64,000 nucleotides of DNA from Actinoallomurus bryophytorum (lineage in GTDB: Bacteria; Actinomycetota; Actinomycetes; Streptosporangiales; Streptosporangiaceae): NCBI RefSeq assembly GCF_006716425.1, contig NZ_VFOZ01000001.1, positions 1,302,001-1,366,000 of the forward strand. Direction: 5' to 3'. Shown piece after piece: positions 52,232 through 62,422 of the stretch. Below the pieces are notes generated by a model. The model was not told the origin of the DNA, did no database searches, and worked only from the letters and a program-made list of their open reading frames with translations. Position 1 is the stretch's first letter. Every line of letters begins with the position of its first letter. A program made the position numbers and the translations under genes.

Positions 52232-52829
52232 CCACCCGCTCGGGGAAAAGCTCGGCCTGCGTGAACGCAAGAAGCTGAGGACGCGCCGGTCCATCCAGGA
52301 GCACGCGCTCCGGCTCTTCCGCGAGCAGGGCTACGACGCCACGACGGTCGAGCAGATCGCCGAGGCGGCGGAGGTGTCCCCGAGCACGTTCTTCCGCTAC
52401 TACCCCACCAAAGAGGACACGGTCCTCACCGATGAGTACGACCCCCTGATCCTGGACACGTTGCGCGCGCAGCCGCCGGGGCTCTCCCCGGCGGCTGCCA
52501 TCCGCGAGACGTTCCGCGAGATCATCGGGGCGATGCTCGCCGACGACCGAGAGCGCGTCCTCGATCGGAGCCGCCTGCTGCTGAGGGTGAGCGCGCTGCG
52601 GGCCCGGCAGTGGGACCAGATGCGGGAGTCGCAGAACCTGATCATCGACGTCCTCGCCGAACGGCTGGGGCGCTCGACGGCGGACCTGGAGCTCCGGTTG
52701 TTCGTGGCCGCGACCCTGGCGGTCTGGGAGACCGCCGGCATGGCGTGGGTGGAGGACGACGGCAAGGGCGATCTGCTGGAGATGCTCGACCGGGGCATGG
52801 CGTCCCTGGCCGCCGGCTTTCCCCTGTGA
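52212..52829 (+). CDS. TetR-family regulator of the exporter
   Basis: The protein has 205 residues from ATG 52212 (GGACAA upstream), overlapping the exporter gene by 20 bases; the frame also allows TTG 52194. The helix-turn-helix is DATTVEQIAEAAEVSPSTFFRYYPTKEDTVLTDEYDPL (about 42-78), with the FFRYYPTKED motif of AcrR-type proteins. The C-terminal ligand domain has a helical layout with no identifiable ligand motif. Co-transcription with the exporter suggests that it represses the exporter and its own expression. Confidence 0.92.
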   Translation: MSTPPLDHPLGEKLGLRERKKLRTRRSIQEHALRLFREQGYDATTVEQIAEAAEVSPSTFFRYYPTKEDTVLTDEYDPLILDTLRAQPPGLSPAAAIRETFREIIGAMLADDRERVLDRSRLLLRVSALRARQWDQMRESQNLIIDVLAERLGRSTADLELRLFVAATLAVWETAGMAWVEDDGKGDLLEMLDRGMASLAAGFPL

Positions 52830-52832
52830 ATC

Positions 52833-54011
52833 TCAGGCGCCGCCGGCCTTCTGGGCGGCAAGCTGCGGGTTGACCCGGATCGCGCCCCAGAAGTTGGTCA
52901 TGTAGACCGTCTGGATCTGCACGTCGGTGCCGGTGTGCGGAGCGACCACCATCTTGTTGTTGCCCAGGTAGATGGCGATGTGCGAGACACCGTTGAAGGT
53001 CGGGTCGTTCTTCCACGTCAGCAGGTCGCCCGGCTGCGCCTTGCTGTACGGGAGCCGCCAGCCGGTGAACGCCTGGATGTCGGCGGTGCGCGGCATCTTG
53101 ATGCCGGCGCGCGCGAAGGCCCACTGCACGAGCCCGGAGCAGTCGTAGCCGCCCTCACGGTCGGACTCCCCGCCCCAGACGTACGGCATGCCGATCTTGG
53201 ACTCGGCCGCCCGTATCGCGGTGTTGACCTCGGGCGCGGTCATGACCCTGCCGGTGGCCGAGGAGGGTGCGCCGCCCGGCGTGGTCGTGCCGTCGTAACG
53301 CGACTCCAGCGCCGCGGTCTTGACGCCGTGTGGCAGGACCTGGGCGAGCGCCTTGCGCAGCTTGGTGACGTTGGTGTGCGGAGCACTGACGAGCAGCGCG
53401 TTGCCGGACGGCATGCCGATGGCGTGCGCCGTGGTGTGCGAGACCACCGCGTCGACCTGGCCGATGCCCATCGTGGCGTACGCGCCGACGCGCACGGCGG
53501 TCTTGTGCTCCGTGCCGCCGATCTGGGTCCACGACGCCAGTGGGACGCCGCCGTCCTTGCCCATGGTGAACGAGATGGCGACGTCGCCGCCGGAGATGTT
53601 GCGCCACAGCGCGTCGGACTTGGCGCTGGCCTCGGGCGTGTACGCGCGGAAGGTGGACGGCTCGACACCCATCACGCCGACGCGCTTGCCGGCGACGAGC
53701 GCGCGGGCCGCGTCGACGACCTCGACGGACTTGACGCCCTTCACGTGCCGGGCCGCCTCGACGCTGGCCGCGGGAATGGTCTGTGCCGAAGCCGCGAGGA
53801 CGTGCGGTATGACCGCCTTGCGCAGTGGCGACACCGCGCTCGGCGCGTAGCCGGTCGTCTCGGCGGCGGCGACAAGGCGCTCCGCGCCCTGTGTCGCCGG
53901 GCTCGCGCCCTGGTCGCGGACCATCACGACCGCGATATCCGCGACGACCGTGGTGACCAGCGAAATGCCAATGACCGTCGGCAACATGCGGCGGCGGCTC
54001 GGCCAGCGCAC
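52833..54011 (-). CDS. NlpC/P60 (C40) peptidase with an extracellular MacB-PCD-like domain
   Basis: The protein has 392 residues from GTG 54011, with GGAGGGG upstream. An N-terminal anchor (MLPTVIGISLVTTVVADIAVVMV) is followed by a domain of about 220 residues (HVKGVKSVEVVDAARALVAGKRVGVMGVEPSTFRAYTP ... ALLVSAPHTNVTKLRKAL) resembling the extracytoplasmic domain of MacB/FtsX-type permeases. The C-terminal NlpC/P60 domain (about 275-385) has the catalytic Cys in GGYDCSGLVQWAF and the His in GVSHIAIYLGNNKMV. It cleaves peptide cross-links in peptidoglycan. The MacB-like part could couple to an envelope complex. It is followed by the TetR gene's end, convergent, after 3 bases. Confidence 0.85.
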   Translation of the reverse strand: MRWPSRRRMLPTVIGISLVTTVVADIAVVMVRDQGASPATQGAERLVAAAETTGYAPSAVSPLRKAVIPHVLAASAQTIPAASVEAARHVKGVKSVEVVDAARALVAGKRVGVMGVEPSTFRAYTPEASAKSDALWRNISGGDVAISFTMGKDGGVPLASWTQIGGTEHKTAVRVGAYATMGIGQVDAVVSHTTAHAIGMPSGNALLVSAPHTNVTKLRKALAQVLPHGVKTAALESRYDGTTTPGGAPSSATGRVMTAPEVNTAIRAAESKIGMPYVWGGESDREGGYDCSGLVQWAFARAGIKMPRTADIQAFTGWRLPYSKAQPGDLLTWKNDPTFNGVSHIAIYLGNNKMVVAPHTGTDVQIQTVYMTNFWGAIRVNPQLAAQKAGGA

Positions 54012-54260
54012 AGCACCCCTCCTCGTCCCCGCTGCGTCGTACGACTATGGCCCAACGGCGCACCGGTCGTCCAGATACCCGTGCACCCTAGGGGTCATTC
54101 ACGACCGCCCGGCCGCGTTACGCGGTCGGGCACCCGTCCTTGAGGTAACACCGCGATAACTCAAAGATCAAGGCCGGTCTGCCCCAATGTTGACAGAATT
54201 TCCAATGAGCCGCGCACCCGTACGGGACACTCGTGCGCGTACCGGCCGTGAAACGTCAGG

Positions 54261-56237
<1,977 letters not shown>

Positions 56238-56464
56238 CGGATCTCCGGGGGGATTCGGTGGATGTCCGCCGCTGTGCCGGGCGTTTGCCTGTCGGGTGTC
56301 GCGCGTCGGGCGCGCCCGTACTTCCCACCGTAGTGCGCGTCGGGGACGGTTCGGCGGGACCTCACGCCCGGGGCCCTGCGCAATTGCCGACCGCGATTCC
56401 GCAGCGCAGGCCGGTTCGGCGAACTAATCTATGCAGAAGACTCATCACGGTCGGAGTGTGGATA

Positions 56465-56842
56465 GTGGATCTGATTTCGGTCTCGGCGTTGGTCTCGCTC
56501 CTGTCGAAGATCTTCAACAGCACCACCGAGAAGGCCGGCGAGCAGTTGTGGGAGTCGCTGAGCTCGGTCGTGCGGCGCCTCTTCGGCCGCCGGAGCACTT
56601 CCGTGGAGGCGGTGAAACGCCTCGGCGAGCGGCCGGGTGACGCCGACTCGATCAGGGCCCTGGCCCAGGCGCTGGTGGACGACTCCGCCCGCGACCCGCA
56701 GGCCGCCGCGCAGCTGCGCCACTGGCTGGCCGGCGCCGAACAGATCATCGCGACCAACGGACACGTCACGAACACGGTCCATGGCGAGGTGCGCGGCAAC
56801 ATCCTCCAGGCGCGCGACATCCACGGCAACATCACCTTCTGA
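56465..56842 (+). CDS. Small protein with RHIM-like amyloid-signalling (BASS) C-terminus
   Basis: The protein has 125 residues from GTG 56465, with GGAG about eight bases upstream; GTG 56456 is an alternative. The N-terminal part (VDLISVSALVSLLSKIFNSTTEKAGEQLWESLSSVVRRLFGRR) and the middle (DADSIRALAQALVDDSARDPQAAAQLRHWLAG) are helical, of the kind found before amyloid motifs in actinobacterial death or defence effectors. The C-terminal 30 residues alternate N/T/V/H/G in beta-prone steps, including TVHGEVRGNILQARDIHGN. This resembles the RHIM-like bacterial amyloid signalling sequences (BASS), which nucleate oligomerisation of effectors by prion-like templating. No NLR partner is in the window. 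The assignment is from motif resemblance only. Confidence 0.6.
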   Translation: MDLISVSALVSLLSKIFNSTTEKAGEQLWESLSSVVRRLFGRRSTSVEAVKRLGERPGDADSIRALAQALVDDSARDPQAAAQLRHWLAGAEQIIATNGHVTNTVHGEVRGNILQARDIHGNITF

Positions 56843-56998
56843 GGTTCGGCTCTGAGTCTCCCGTCACTCCGGGTTCTCATCGGCCCCGTGGTCCTGGCCA
56901 CCGCGCGCGCCCTTCGGGTGCACCGGACGCCAAGCGTTGCGGAACCTTTCAGGTGTGTCGGAGGCAGGACCCAGGATGGTGGGACAGCATCCGGCTCC

Positions 56999-57550
56999 AT
57001 GCGAATCCTCCAAGGCGGTGTGCTGCTGGCATCGGCCACCGCGCTGCTCTTCTCCGCGGCCTGCGGATCTTCCGGCGGCAAGGCCTCGGGCTCGCCGTCC
57101 GCCTCGGCGGCCGCGTCGGGCGGCTTCGCCGCGTACGCCGCCTGCCTGCGACAGCACGGCGTGAACATTCCCACCGCCCGTCCGTCCGGGCGCCCGTCGG
57201 GCGGTGCCGGCGGCGGCTTCTTCGGTGGCGGTGGCGGAGCCGGCGGCGGCGCGAACCAGCAGGCGCGTCAGGCCTGCCAGTCGCTGGCGCCGCAGGGCGG
57301 CCGCGGCGGCCGCGGGATGCAGGAGACGCAGGCGTTCCGCAGCTGCCTGTCCGACCACGGCGTGAAGCTGCCGACCCCCACCCCCGGCGCGAATCGCACT
57401 CCGGGCGCGCAGCGTTCTCCGGGCGCCCACCGCACCCCGGGCGCGGGAGGGTTCGGCCGCTTCGACACGTCGGATCCGAAGGTCGCCAAGGCCATGAAGA
57501 TCTGCCGGCCACTGCTGCCGACGATGTCACCACGCCCGTCGCCTAGCTGA
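56999..57550 (+). CDS. Secreted lipoprotein with two C...HGV motifs
   Basis: The protein has 183 residues from ATG 56999; no strong ribosome site is visible. The signal peptide and lipobox are GGVLLASATALLFSAAC (Cys about residue 22), followed by a Gly/Ser/Pro tether. Two copies of one motif, AYAACLRQHGVNIPT and FRSCLSDHGVKLPT, each contain a Cys and an HGV, with a Gly-rich run between them and a Pro/Thr-rich region after. Proteins with Y-A-x-C-M/L-R-x-H/N-G-V repeats are common in actinobacteria and often accompany MacAB-type efflux genes, as here. A disulfide between the repeats is possible. The function is unknown. Confidence 0.75.
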   Translation: MRILQGGVLLASATALLFSAACGSSGGKASGSPSASAAASGGFAAYAACLRQHGVNIPTARPSGRPSGGAGGGFFGGGGGAGGGANQQARQACQSLAPQGGRGGRGMQETQAFRSCLSDHGVKLPTPTPGANRTPGAQRSPGAHRTPGAGGFGRFDTSDPKVAKAMKICRPLLPTMSPRPSPS

Positions 57551-57565
57551 CGACCCGGTAGGACA

Positions 57566-57628
57566 CCCGCGCGGGCTCTCCTCCCCCGCGCGGGCCCCTC
57601 CGCCGCGCGGCCTCCCTCACCGCGCGGC
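57566..57628. terminator. Tandem GC-rich hairpins after the lipoprotein gene
   Basis: The palindrome CCCGCGCGGG occurs twice (57566-57575 and 57585-57594) and can pair across a 9-base spacer. A second perfect 9-base stem follows, GCCGCGCGG at 57602-57610 and its complement at 57620-57628. The pair sits 16-78 bases past the lipoprotein stop and should be a strong terminator. Confidence 0.7.
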
Positions 57629-58439
57629 GCTCTCCACCAGCGCCGCGCCCTGCTCGAACGGGACGCGCAGCACGCTCGCGGGCCAGGCACGGCCACACGC
57701 GAAGGATGCAGGTGCCGCCCGCCGCCCGGATGTCCGAGCGCGTACGAGACGACACGCGCCTCGCGGGTTGACCGCGCGCACGGAAGGTGTCTCTCAGGCC
57801 GACGGAACAGCGTCGCCCGGCCGGGAGGGCCTGCCCCGATGGTGCGGGTACGTTCGCGCCGTCCGGGGATGCTCGCGTAGCCGGCACCGGATCGCCACTG
57901 CCGAGCCGGGCGGCGCTGTCCACGTCCCGTCTGCCAACGCGGTACTTCGCGCTGCGGCCGCGCCTCGACCAGCCTCCGTCGAGCGCGGCGGACGGCCGGG
58001 CGTAGCCGTCGAGCGGTGCGGCCGTCCCTCCGGCCCAGTGATCCACAGCGGAACCGCTGGGACGTCACGCGCGACGTGCACTGCGGAGAACCGCCCCCGC
58101 CATGACGCCACCACCGCGTGAACGCGGAAGCGACACCAACAGCCCAGATCCCGGCAGTGCGGGTATCGCCTCGGCGCACGGCGTCGTCATCAGCCGACGC
58201 TCACGGCCCGGCCGTCGTCGAGCCGGCCCGCCGCACCGACGGCTACGCCCGCGCATCGGGCCGGGCGAGCCGACCGCGATCAGTAAAAGAGGCCACCGCG
58301 GCCCGCTCGCGGCCGTCGACCCGGCGCGGTCCGGCGGCCGCCCTCCCGCCGCCGGACCCGCCCGAAATCCACCCGTCACCAGGAGGATCACCCCCATCGC
58401 CCGGCCGCCGCCCGTCGTGGAGCGGCCCGGTGGCCGGGG
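57629..58439. other. Gene-free region between the lipoprotein gene and the MacAB-type operon
   Basis: This 811-base stretch has several open frames on both strands (for example 57768-58121 plus and 57543-58046 minus), but all are Arg/Ala/Pro-rich without a ribosome site, conserved motif or plausible fold. No hairpin array, repeat or remnant of a known gene was recognised. It may be decayed sequence. Confidence 0.5.
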
Positions 58440-59063
58440 TCAGCCGCCCTGGTTCACGCTGGTCGCCGTGACGGTGCCGTCCTGGCCGGCGCTGCCCTGC
58501 ACCGTGACCGGTGAGCCGGCCTTGAGCGCCTTGGTGGTCGACTTCTTCGCGATGGTGACCTTCGTGGATCCGGTGGTCTTCACGCGGACGATCCCGCTGG
58601 GGGTCTGGACGTAGATCGTGCTGCCGTCCACGAGCTTGACCGTGCCCGACGTACCGCCACCGCCGCCGGCGCCGCCTCCCTGGCCCGAGCCGCGGCCCGC
58701 CGCCTGACCGGCACCCTGTCCCCCGCCCTGCCCGCCGCCGAAGCCTCCTCCACCCCCCTGCGCACCTCGTCGTGCCGCGAACTGGTTGATCAGGGCGGCC
58801 GGGTCGGGCGACTTGGTCTTCCCCCAGTGCCGGTCTGCCTGTACGCCGCCGACGAAACCCCCGACGAGGAGTACCGCCACGCCGAGCAGGACCGTCACCG
58901 ACGGCGGTCGCCGGCGTGGCCGTGGTTCGGTCGCGAGCTGTTCGGCCAGGTCGCCCTCGAACGGCGAGGAGTTCAGCACGTCCTCGCTCGACGTGTCGAG
59001 GTCCTCGCGTGGCGCGTCAGTCGTCTTGCGCCGGGTTCCACTCAACGGTCGGCTCCTATTCAT
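58440..59063 (-). CDS. Membrane-anchored Gly-rich protein of the MacAB-type operon
   Basis: The protein has 207 residues. An acidic cytosolic head (about 1-50) precedes one membrane helix (SVTVLLGVAVLLVGGFVGGV, about 56-75), a Gly/Gln-rich linker (GGGGGFGGGQGGGQGAGQ) and a beta domain (SGTVKLVDGSTIYVQTPSGIVRVKTTGSTKVTIAKKSTTKALKAGSPVTVQGSAGQDGTVTATSVNQGG). The last domain resembles OB/DUF5666-type folds. The start at 59063 overlaps the permease stop by 8 bases. The domain faces the outside and could bind the adaptor or the lipoprotein; no enzymatic motif is seen. Confidence 0.75.
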   Translation of the reverse strand: MNRSRPLSGTRRKTTDAPREDLDTSSEDVLNSSPFEGDLAEQLATEPRPRRRPPSVTVLLGVAVLLVGGFVGGVQADRHWGKTKSPDPAALINQFAARRGAQGGGGGFGGGQGGGQGAGQAAGRGSGQGGGAGGGGGTSGTVKLVDGSTIYVQTPSGIVRVKTTGSTKVTIAKKSTTKALKAGSPVTVQGSAGQDGTVTATSVNQGG

Positions 59064-60342
59064 GGCGGAGGGCTTCGATGGGCCGGAGCTTGGCCGCGCG
59101 GTTGGCCGGATAGCTGCCGAAGAACAGGCCGATCGCGATGGAGACCCCTAGGGCCAGCGCGATCGAGCTCGGGACGATGACCGGCTGCACTCCCACGACC
59201 TTGAACTCGCTGCCGATCACACCGGCGGCCACGCCGAGCAGCCCGCCCAGCAGGCTGAGCACGGTGGCCTCGACGAGGAACTGGCCGAGGATGGCGCCTC
59301 GCGGCGCTCCGATCGCCTTGCGGATACCGATCTCGCGGGTTCGCTCGGTGACGGTCACCAACATGATGTTGGTGATCCCGATGCCGCCGACCAGCAGGCT
59401 GATCGCGGCCACCGCGCCGAGCAGCACGGTGAACGTCTTGCCGCTACTGCTGATCGCCGACTGCAGGGTCGCCTGGTTGAGAATCTGGAAGTCGGCCGTG
59501 TTTCCCCCCGTGATGCCGTGCCGCTGGTTCAGGATGTCGGTGACCTCCGACTGCGCGGCGTCGACGGACTTGGGCGTCTTGGCCTGCACGACGATCTGGT
59601 TGAGCGCCCCGTACCCGGTCAGGCTCTCCTGTACGGCCGGCAGGGGCGCGATCGCGACGTCGTCGGCGTCCTGGAAACCCGACGAGCCCTTCGTCTTCAG
59701 CACCCCGACGACGGTGAAGTTCACGCCGTTGACCATGACCTGCTTGCCGATCGAGTCGACCGTGCCGAACAGGTCCTCGTTGACGGTCTGCCCGATCACG
59801 ACGACCTTGCGGTCGTTCAGCACGTCGTCGTTGGTGAAGTAGGTGCCGTGCTCGACGGGGTCGTTGGACGCCTCGAAGTAGGTGGGATACGTCCCGACGA
59901 ACTGCTGGATCGCATGACTCGTCCCCGCGTACGTCGCGTTGGCGGCCGAGGCGTTCACCACCGGCGACACGCTCTTGACCGAGGGCGCCGCCGCCGCGTC
60001 GGCCATGGCGCGCGCGTCGTCGACGGTCAGGTCGCGTGCCTGCGTACGCGGCCCGGTCTGCTGCTGGGCCCCGGCACCGCCGGCGCCCCCTCCGAACGCT
60101 CGCGCGAAGCCGCCACCGCCACCGCCACGTCCTCCGCCTCTCGACGTGGACGGCGTCACGGTCAGGGTGTTCGTGCCGAGCCGTTCGATGTTCTTCTGCA
60201 CCTGCTTGGACGAGCCGTTGCCGACCGCGACCAGCAGGATCACCGCGCCGACCCCGATCAGGATGCCGAGCGTCGTCAGACCGCTGCGAAGCTTGTTGGC
60301 GGCAAGGCCGCGCAACGCGAACCTGAGCACCTCTGTTCTCAT
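59056..60342 (-). CDS. MacB-type ABC permease (FtsX family)
   Basis: The protein has 428 residues. An N-terminal helix (LRSGLTTLGILIGVGAVILLVAVGNG, about 18-43) precedes a large extracytoplasmic MacB-PCD domain of about 230 residues (EASNDPVEHGTYFTNDDVLNDRKVVVIGQTVNEDLFG ...) and three membrane helices in the FtsX core, ending AIGLFFGSYPANRAAKLRPIEALRHE, the classic FtsX-family C-terminus. It pumps substrates with the MacB-type ATPase and the adaptor. The stop overlaps the DUF5666-like gene by 8 bases and the start overlaps the ATPase stop by 4. Confidence 0.93.
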   Translation of the reverse strand: MRTEVLRFALRGLAANKLRSGLTTLGILIGVGAVILLVAVGNGSSKQVQKNIERLGTNTLTVTPSTSRGGGRGGGGGGFARAFGGGAGGAGAQQQTGPRTQARDLTVDDARAMADAAAAPSVKSVSPVVNASAANATYAGTSHAIQQFVGTYPTYFEASNDPVEHGTYFTNDDVLNDRKVVVIGQTVNEDLFGTVDSIGKQVMVNGVNFTVVGVLKTKGSSGFQDADDVAIAPLPAVQESLTGYGALNQIVVQAKTPKSVDAAQSEVTDILNQRHGITGGNTADFQILNQATLQSAISSSGKTFTVLLGAVAAISLLVGGIGITNIMLVTVTERTREIGIRKAIGAPRGAILGQFLVEATVLSLLGGLLGVAAGVIGSEFKVVGVQPVIVPSSIALALGVSIAIGLFFGSYPANRAAKLRPIEALRHE

Positions 60343-61061
60343 CGGAGACCCACCAGTCCGGGCGGCAGGTCGTCCACGTGCGAGCGGCGCCGGTCGTCGA
60401 CGATGCGACCGTCGACGAGGCGGATCACCCGCTTGGCGTGCCGTGCCACGTCGTTCTCGTGGGTGATGAGGACGATCGTTCGGCCGGCCGCGCTGAGGCC
60501 GTCCAGGACCTCCAGAACGTCCTCGGTCGATCGGGTGTCCAGGTTGCCGGTGGGCTCGTCGGCGAGGAGCAGCGCGGGTGCCGTGACGAGTGCGCGTGCG
60601 ACGGCGACGCGTTGCTGCTGACCGCCGGACAGCTCGTTCGGCTCGTGCTCGACCCGGTCGGCCAGCCCCACCCGGTCGAGCGCGGCGAGCGCGCGGCGCC
60701 TCCGCTCGGCCGGTTTCACTCCCCCGTACGCCAGCGGGAGCTCCACGTTGGCGAGTGCGCTCATCCTGGGGATCAGGTTGAACGACTGGAACACGAAGCC
60801 GATCTTGCGGTTGCGCACGATCGCCAGCCGGCGGTCGTCCAGCGTGCCCACGTCGGTGCCGTCCAGCAGGTACCGGCCGGTGCTGGGCACGTCGAGGCAG
60901 CCGAGGATGTTCATCAGCGTCGACTTGCCCGAACCGGAGGCTCCCATGATCGCGACGTAGTCGCCCTGCTCGACGGCGATCGAGACGCCGCGCAGCGCGT
61001 GGACCGCGGTGTCACCGTCGCCGTACACCTTGGTCACTTCGCGAACGTCGAGGACGGTCAT
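60339..61061 (-). CDS. MacB-type ABC transporter ATP-binding protein
   Basis: The protein has 240 residues. Walker A is GASGSGKSTLMNILGCLD (about 40-57), signature ELSGGQQQRVAVARAL (about 143-158), Walker B LLLADEPTGNLD (about 165-176) and switch LITHENDVARHAKRVI. The start ATG at 61061 overlaps the adaptor stop as TGATG, so the two are coupled. It is a separate subunit of the MacB system, unlike E. coli MacB, which fuses ATPase and permease. Confidence 0.96.
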   Translation of the reverse strand: MTVLDVREVTKVYGDGDTAVHALRGVSIAVEQGDYVAIMGASGSGKSTLMNILGCLDVPSTGRYLLDGTDVGTLDDRRLAIVRNRKIGFVFQSFNLIPRMSALANVELPLAYGGVKPAERRRRALAALDRVGLADRVEHEPNELSGGQQQRVAVARALVTAPALLLADEPTGNLDTRSTEDVLEVLDGLSAAGRTIVLITHENDVARHAKRVIRLVDGRIVDDRRRSHVDDLPPGLVGLR

Positions 61062-62254
61062 CAGCGGCCTCCGCCACGACCGGCGCCGCCGCCTAGGCCG
61101 CCGCCGAGACCGCCACCGCCGCCGGCACCGGGGAACCGGCCGGCCGGGAAGCCGGTGCCGCCCGTCCCGGTGCCCGTGCTGGCGATGAGGACCTGGTCGC
61201 CCTCGTTGAGCCCGGACTTGATCTCGGTGCCCTGGTCGCCCTGGGTCCCGGTCTGCACGATCTTGGTGACCTGCTTGCCGGCGGACAGGACCGTCACGGA
61301 GCTCTGCCCCCCGGCCGTCCGTACGGCCGCGGTCGGCACGTACAGAACGTTCTCGGCGCTTGCCGTGGTGACCTGGACGGTCGCGGTGGCGCCGATGCGA
61401 AGGCCCTTCGGCGGGTCGGTGAGCGTGACCGTGACGCCGTACTGCACCACGTTGTTGGTGGTCGTCGAGGTCTGGTCGATCGCGGTGACCTTGCCCGAGG
61501 CCCGGGTCCCCTGCATCGCGTCGAAGGTCACCGACGCCTGCTGCCCCTTCTTGACCTTCGCGACGTCGGACTCGGTGAACTCGCCCTTGATGGCCAGCTT
61601 CGTGGTGTCGGCGATCGTGATGAAGCCGCTGCCGGTGCTGCCGCTGGAGGCGCTGGAGGACGTCGTCGACGAGCCGCCACCGCCGGCCGCGCCGCCCGTA
61701 CCCGTGGAACCGGTGCTGCCGCTGGACGTACTCGAACCGCCCGATCCGCTGGACGAGCCGCCGACCGAACCGTTGACCGCGACGATCGTGCCGCTGAAGG
61801 GTGCCTTGAGCTCGGTGCCGTCCAGCGAACGCTGCGCGCTGTCGCGGGCGGCCTTGGCCTGTACGTAGCTGGAGTATCCCGACGGCGTCGAGGTGTCGCC
61901 GGCCTCGGCGGCGCTGAGGGCCGCCTGCGCGGATTGAAGGGCGTCCTGCGCGCTCGCGTCGTCGAGCGTGGCGAGGAGCCGTCCCTTCTTCACCTTGTCG
62001 CCGACCTGGACTTTGATCGTGTCGACGGTGCCGCTGGCACCGAAGGCGAGGTCACGGGAGTTCGCGCTGGCCACCGAGCCGGAGGCCGAGACCGACGACA
62101 CGATGTTGCCGCGGCTCACCCGCACTATGCGACCGGGCGAGGACGCGCCCGCGTCGTCATGCAACGACAGGTACGCGACGCCGACGCCGGCGACGAGAAG
62201 AAGGGCCAGGGCGCCGTTGATCCACAGGCGCCGGCGACGGAGTAGGGCTTTCAC
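61061..62254 (-). CDS. MacA/HlyD-type efflux adaptor protein
   Basis: The protein has 397 residues: an N-terminal anchor (LWINGALALLLVAGVGVAYL), a lipoyl/barrel-sandwich half (GRIVRVSRGNIVSSVSASGSV ... KVQVGDKVKKGRLLATLDD, about 40-95), a short coiled coil, the second lipoyl half KAPFSGTIVAVNGSVGG with a Gly/Ser/Thr-rich insert (about 160-215), beta-barrel domains (TTKLAIKGEFTESDVAKVKKGQQASVTFD) and a C-terminal membrane-proximal domain. It links the permease to the outside in Gram-positive MacAB-like systems. The final about 20 residues are Gly/Arg-rich. The longest frame starts at 62254, and its ATG was kept. Confidence 0.9.
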   Translation of the reverse strand: MKALLRRRRLWINGALALLLVAGVGVAYLSLHDDAGASSPGRIVRVSRGNIVSSVSASGSVASANSRDLAFGASGTVDTIKVQVGDKVKKGRLLATLDDASAQDALQSAQAALSAAEAGDTSTPSGYSSYVQAKAARDSAQRSLDGTELKAPFSGTIVAVNGSVGGSSSGSGGSSTSSGSTGSTGTGGAAGGGGSSTTSSSASSGSTGSGFITIADTTKLAIKGEFTESDVAKVKKGQQASVTFDAMQGTRASGKVTAIDQTSTTTNNVVQYGVTVTLTDPPKGLRIGATATVQVTTASAENVLYVPTAAVRTAGGQSSVTVLSAGKQVTKIVQTGTQGDQGTEIKSGLNEGDQVLIASTGTGTGGTGFPAGRFPGAGGGGGLGGGLGGGAGRGGGR

Positions 62255-62422
62255 CCGCTACAGGGTTGTGGACCTGGCTGGGGTGAACCTGATGCACTCC
62301 TGAAAGATTCCTGCGTGCCGTAGCGGACCATATGCCCGATTCGCGGCCGGGCAGCCGTCCCTCAGGAAACTCTCAGGCCAGACTCGGGTCACCGTCACTT
62401 TCGGCGACCAGGATTTCTGCCC

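Noticed and set aside
57629-58439. Open frames in the gene-free region (57768-58121 plus, 57543-58046 minus and others)
   Set aside because: All are Arg/Ala-rich, lack ribosome sites and overlap each other; none has a recognisable motif.
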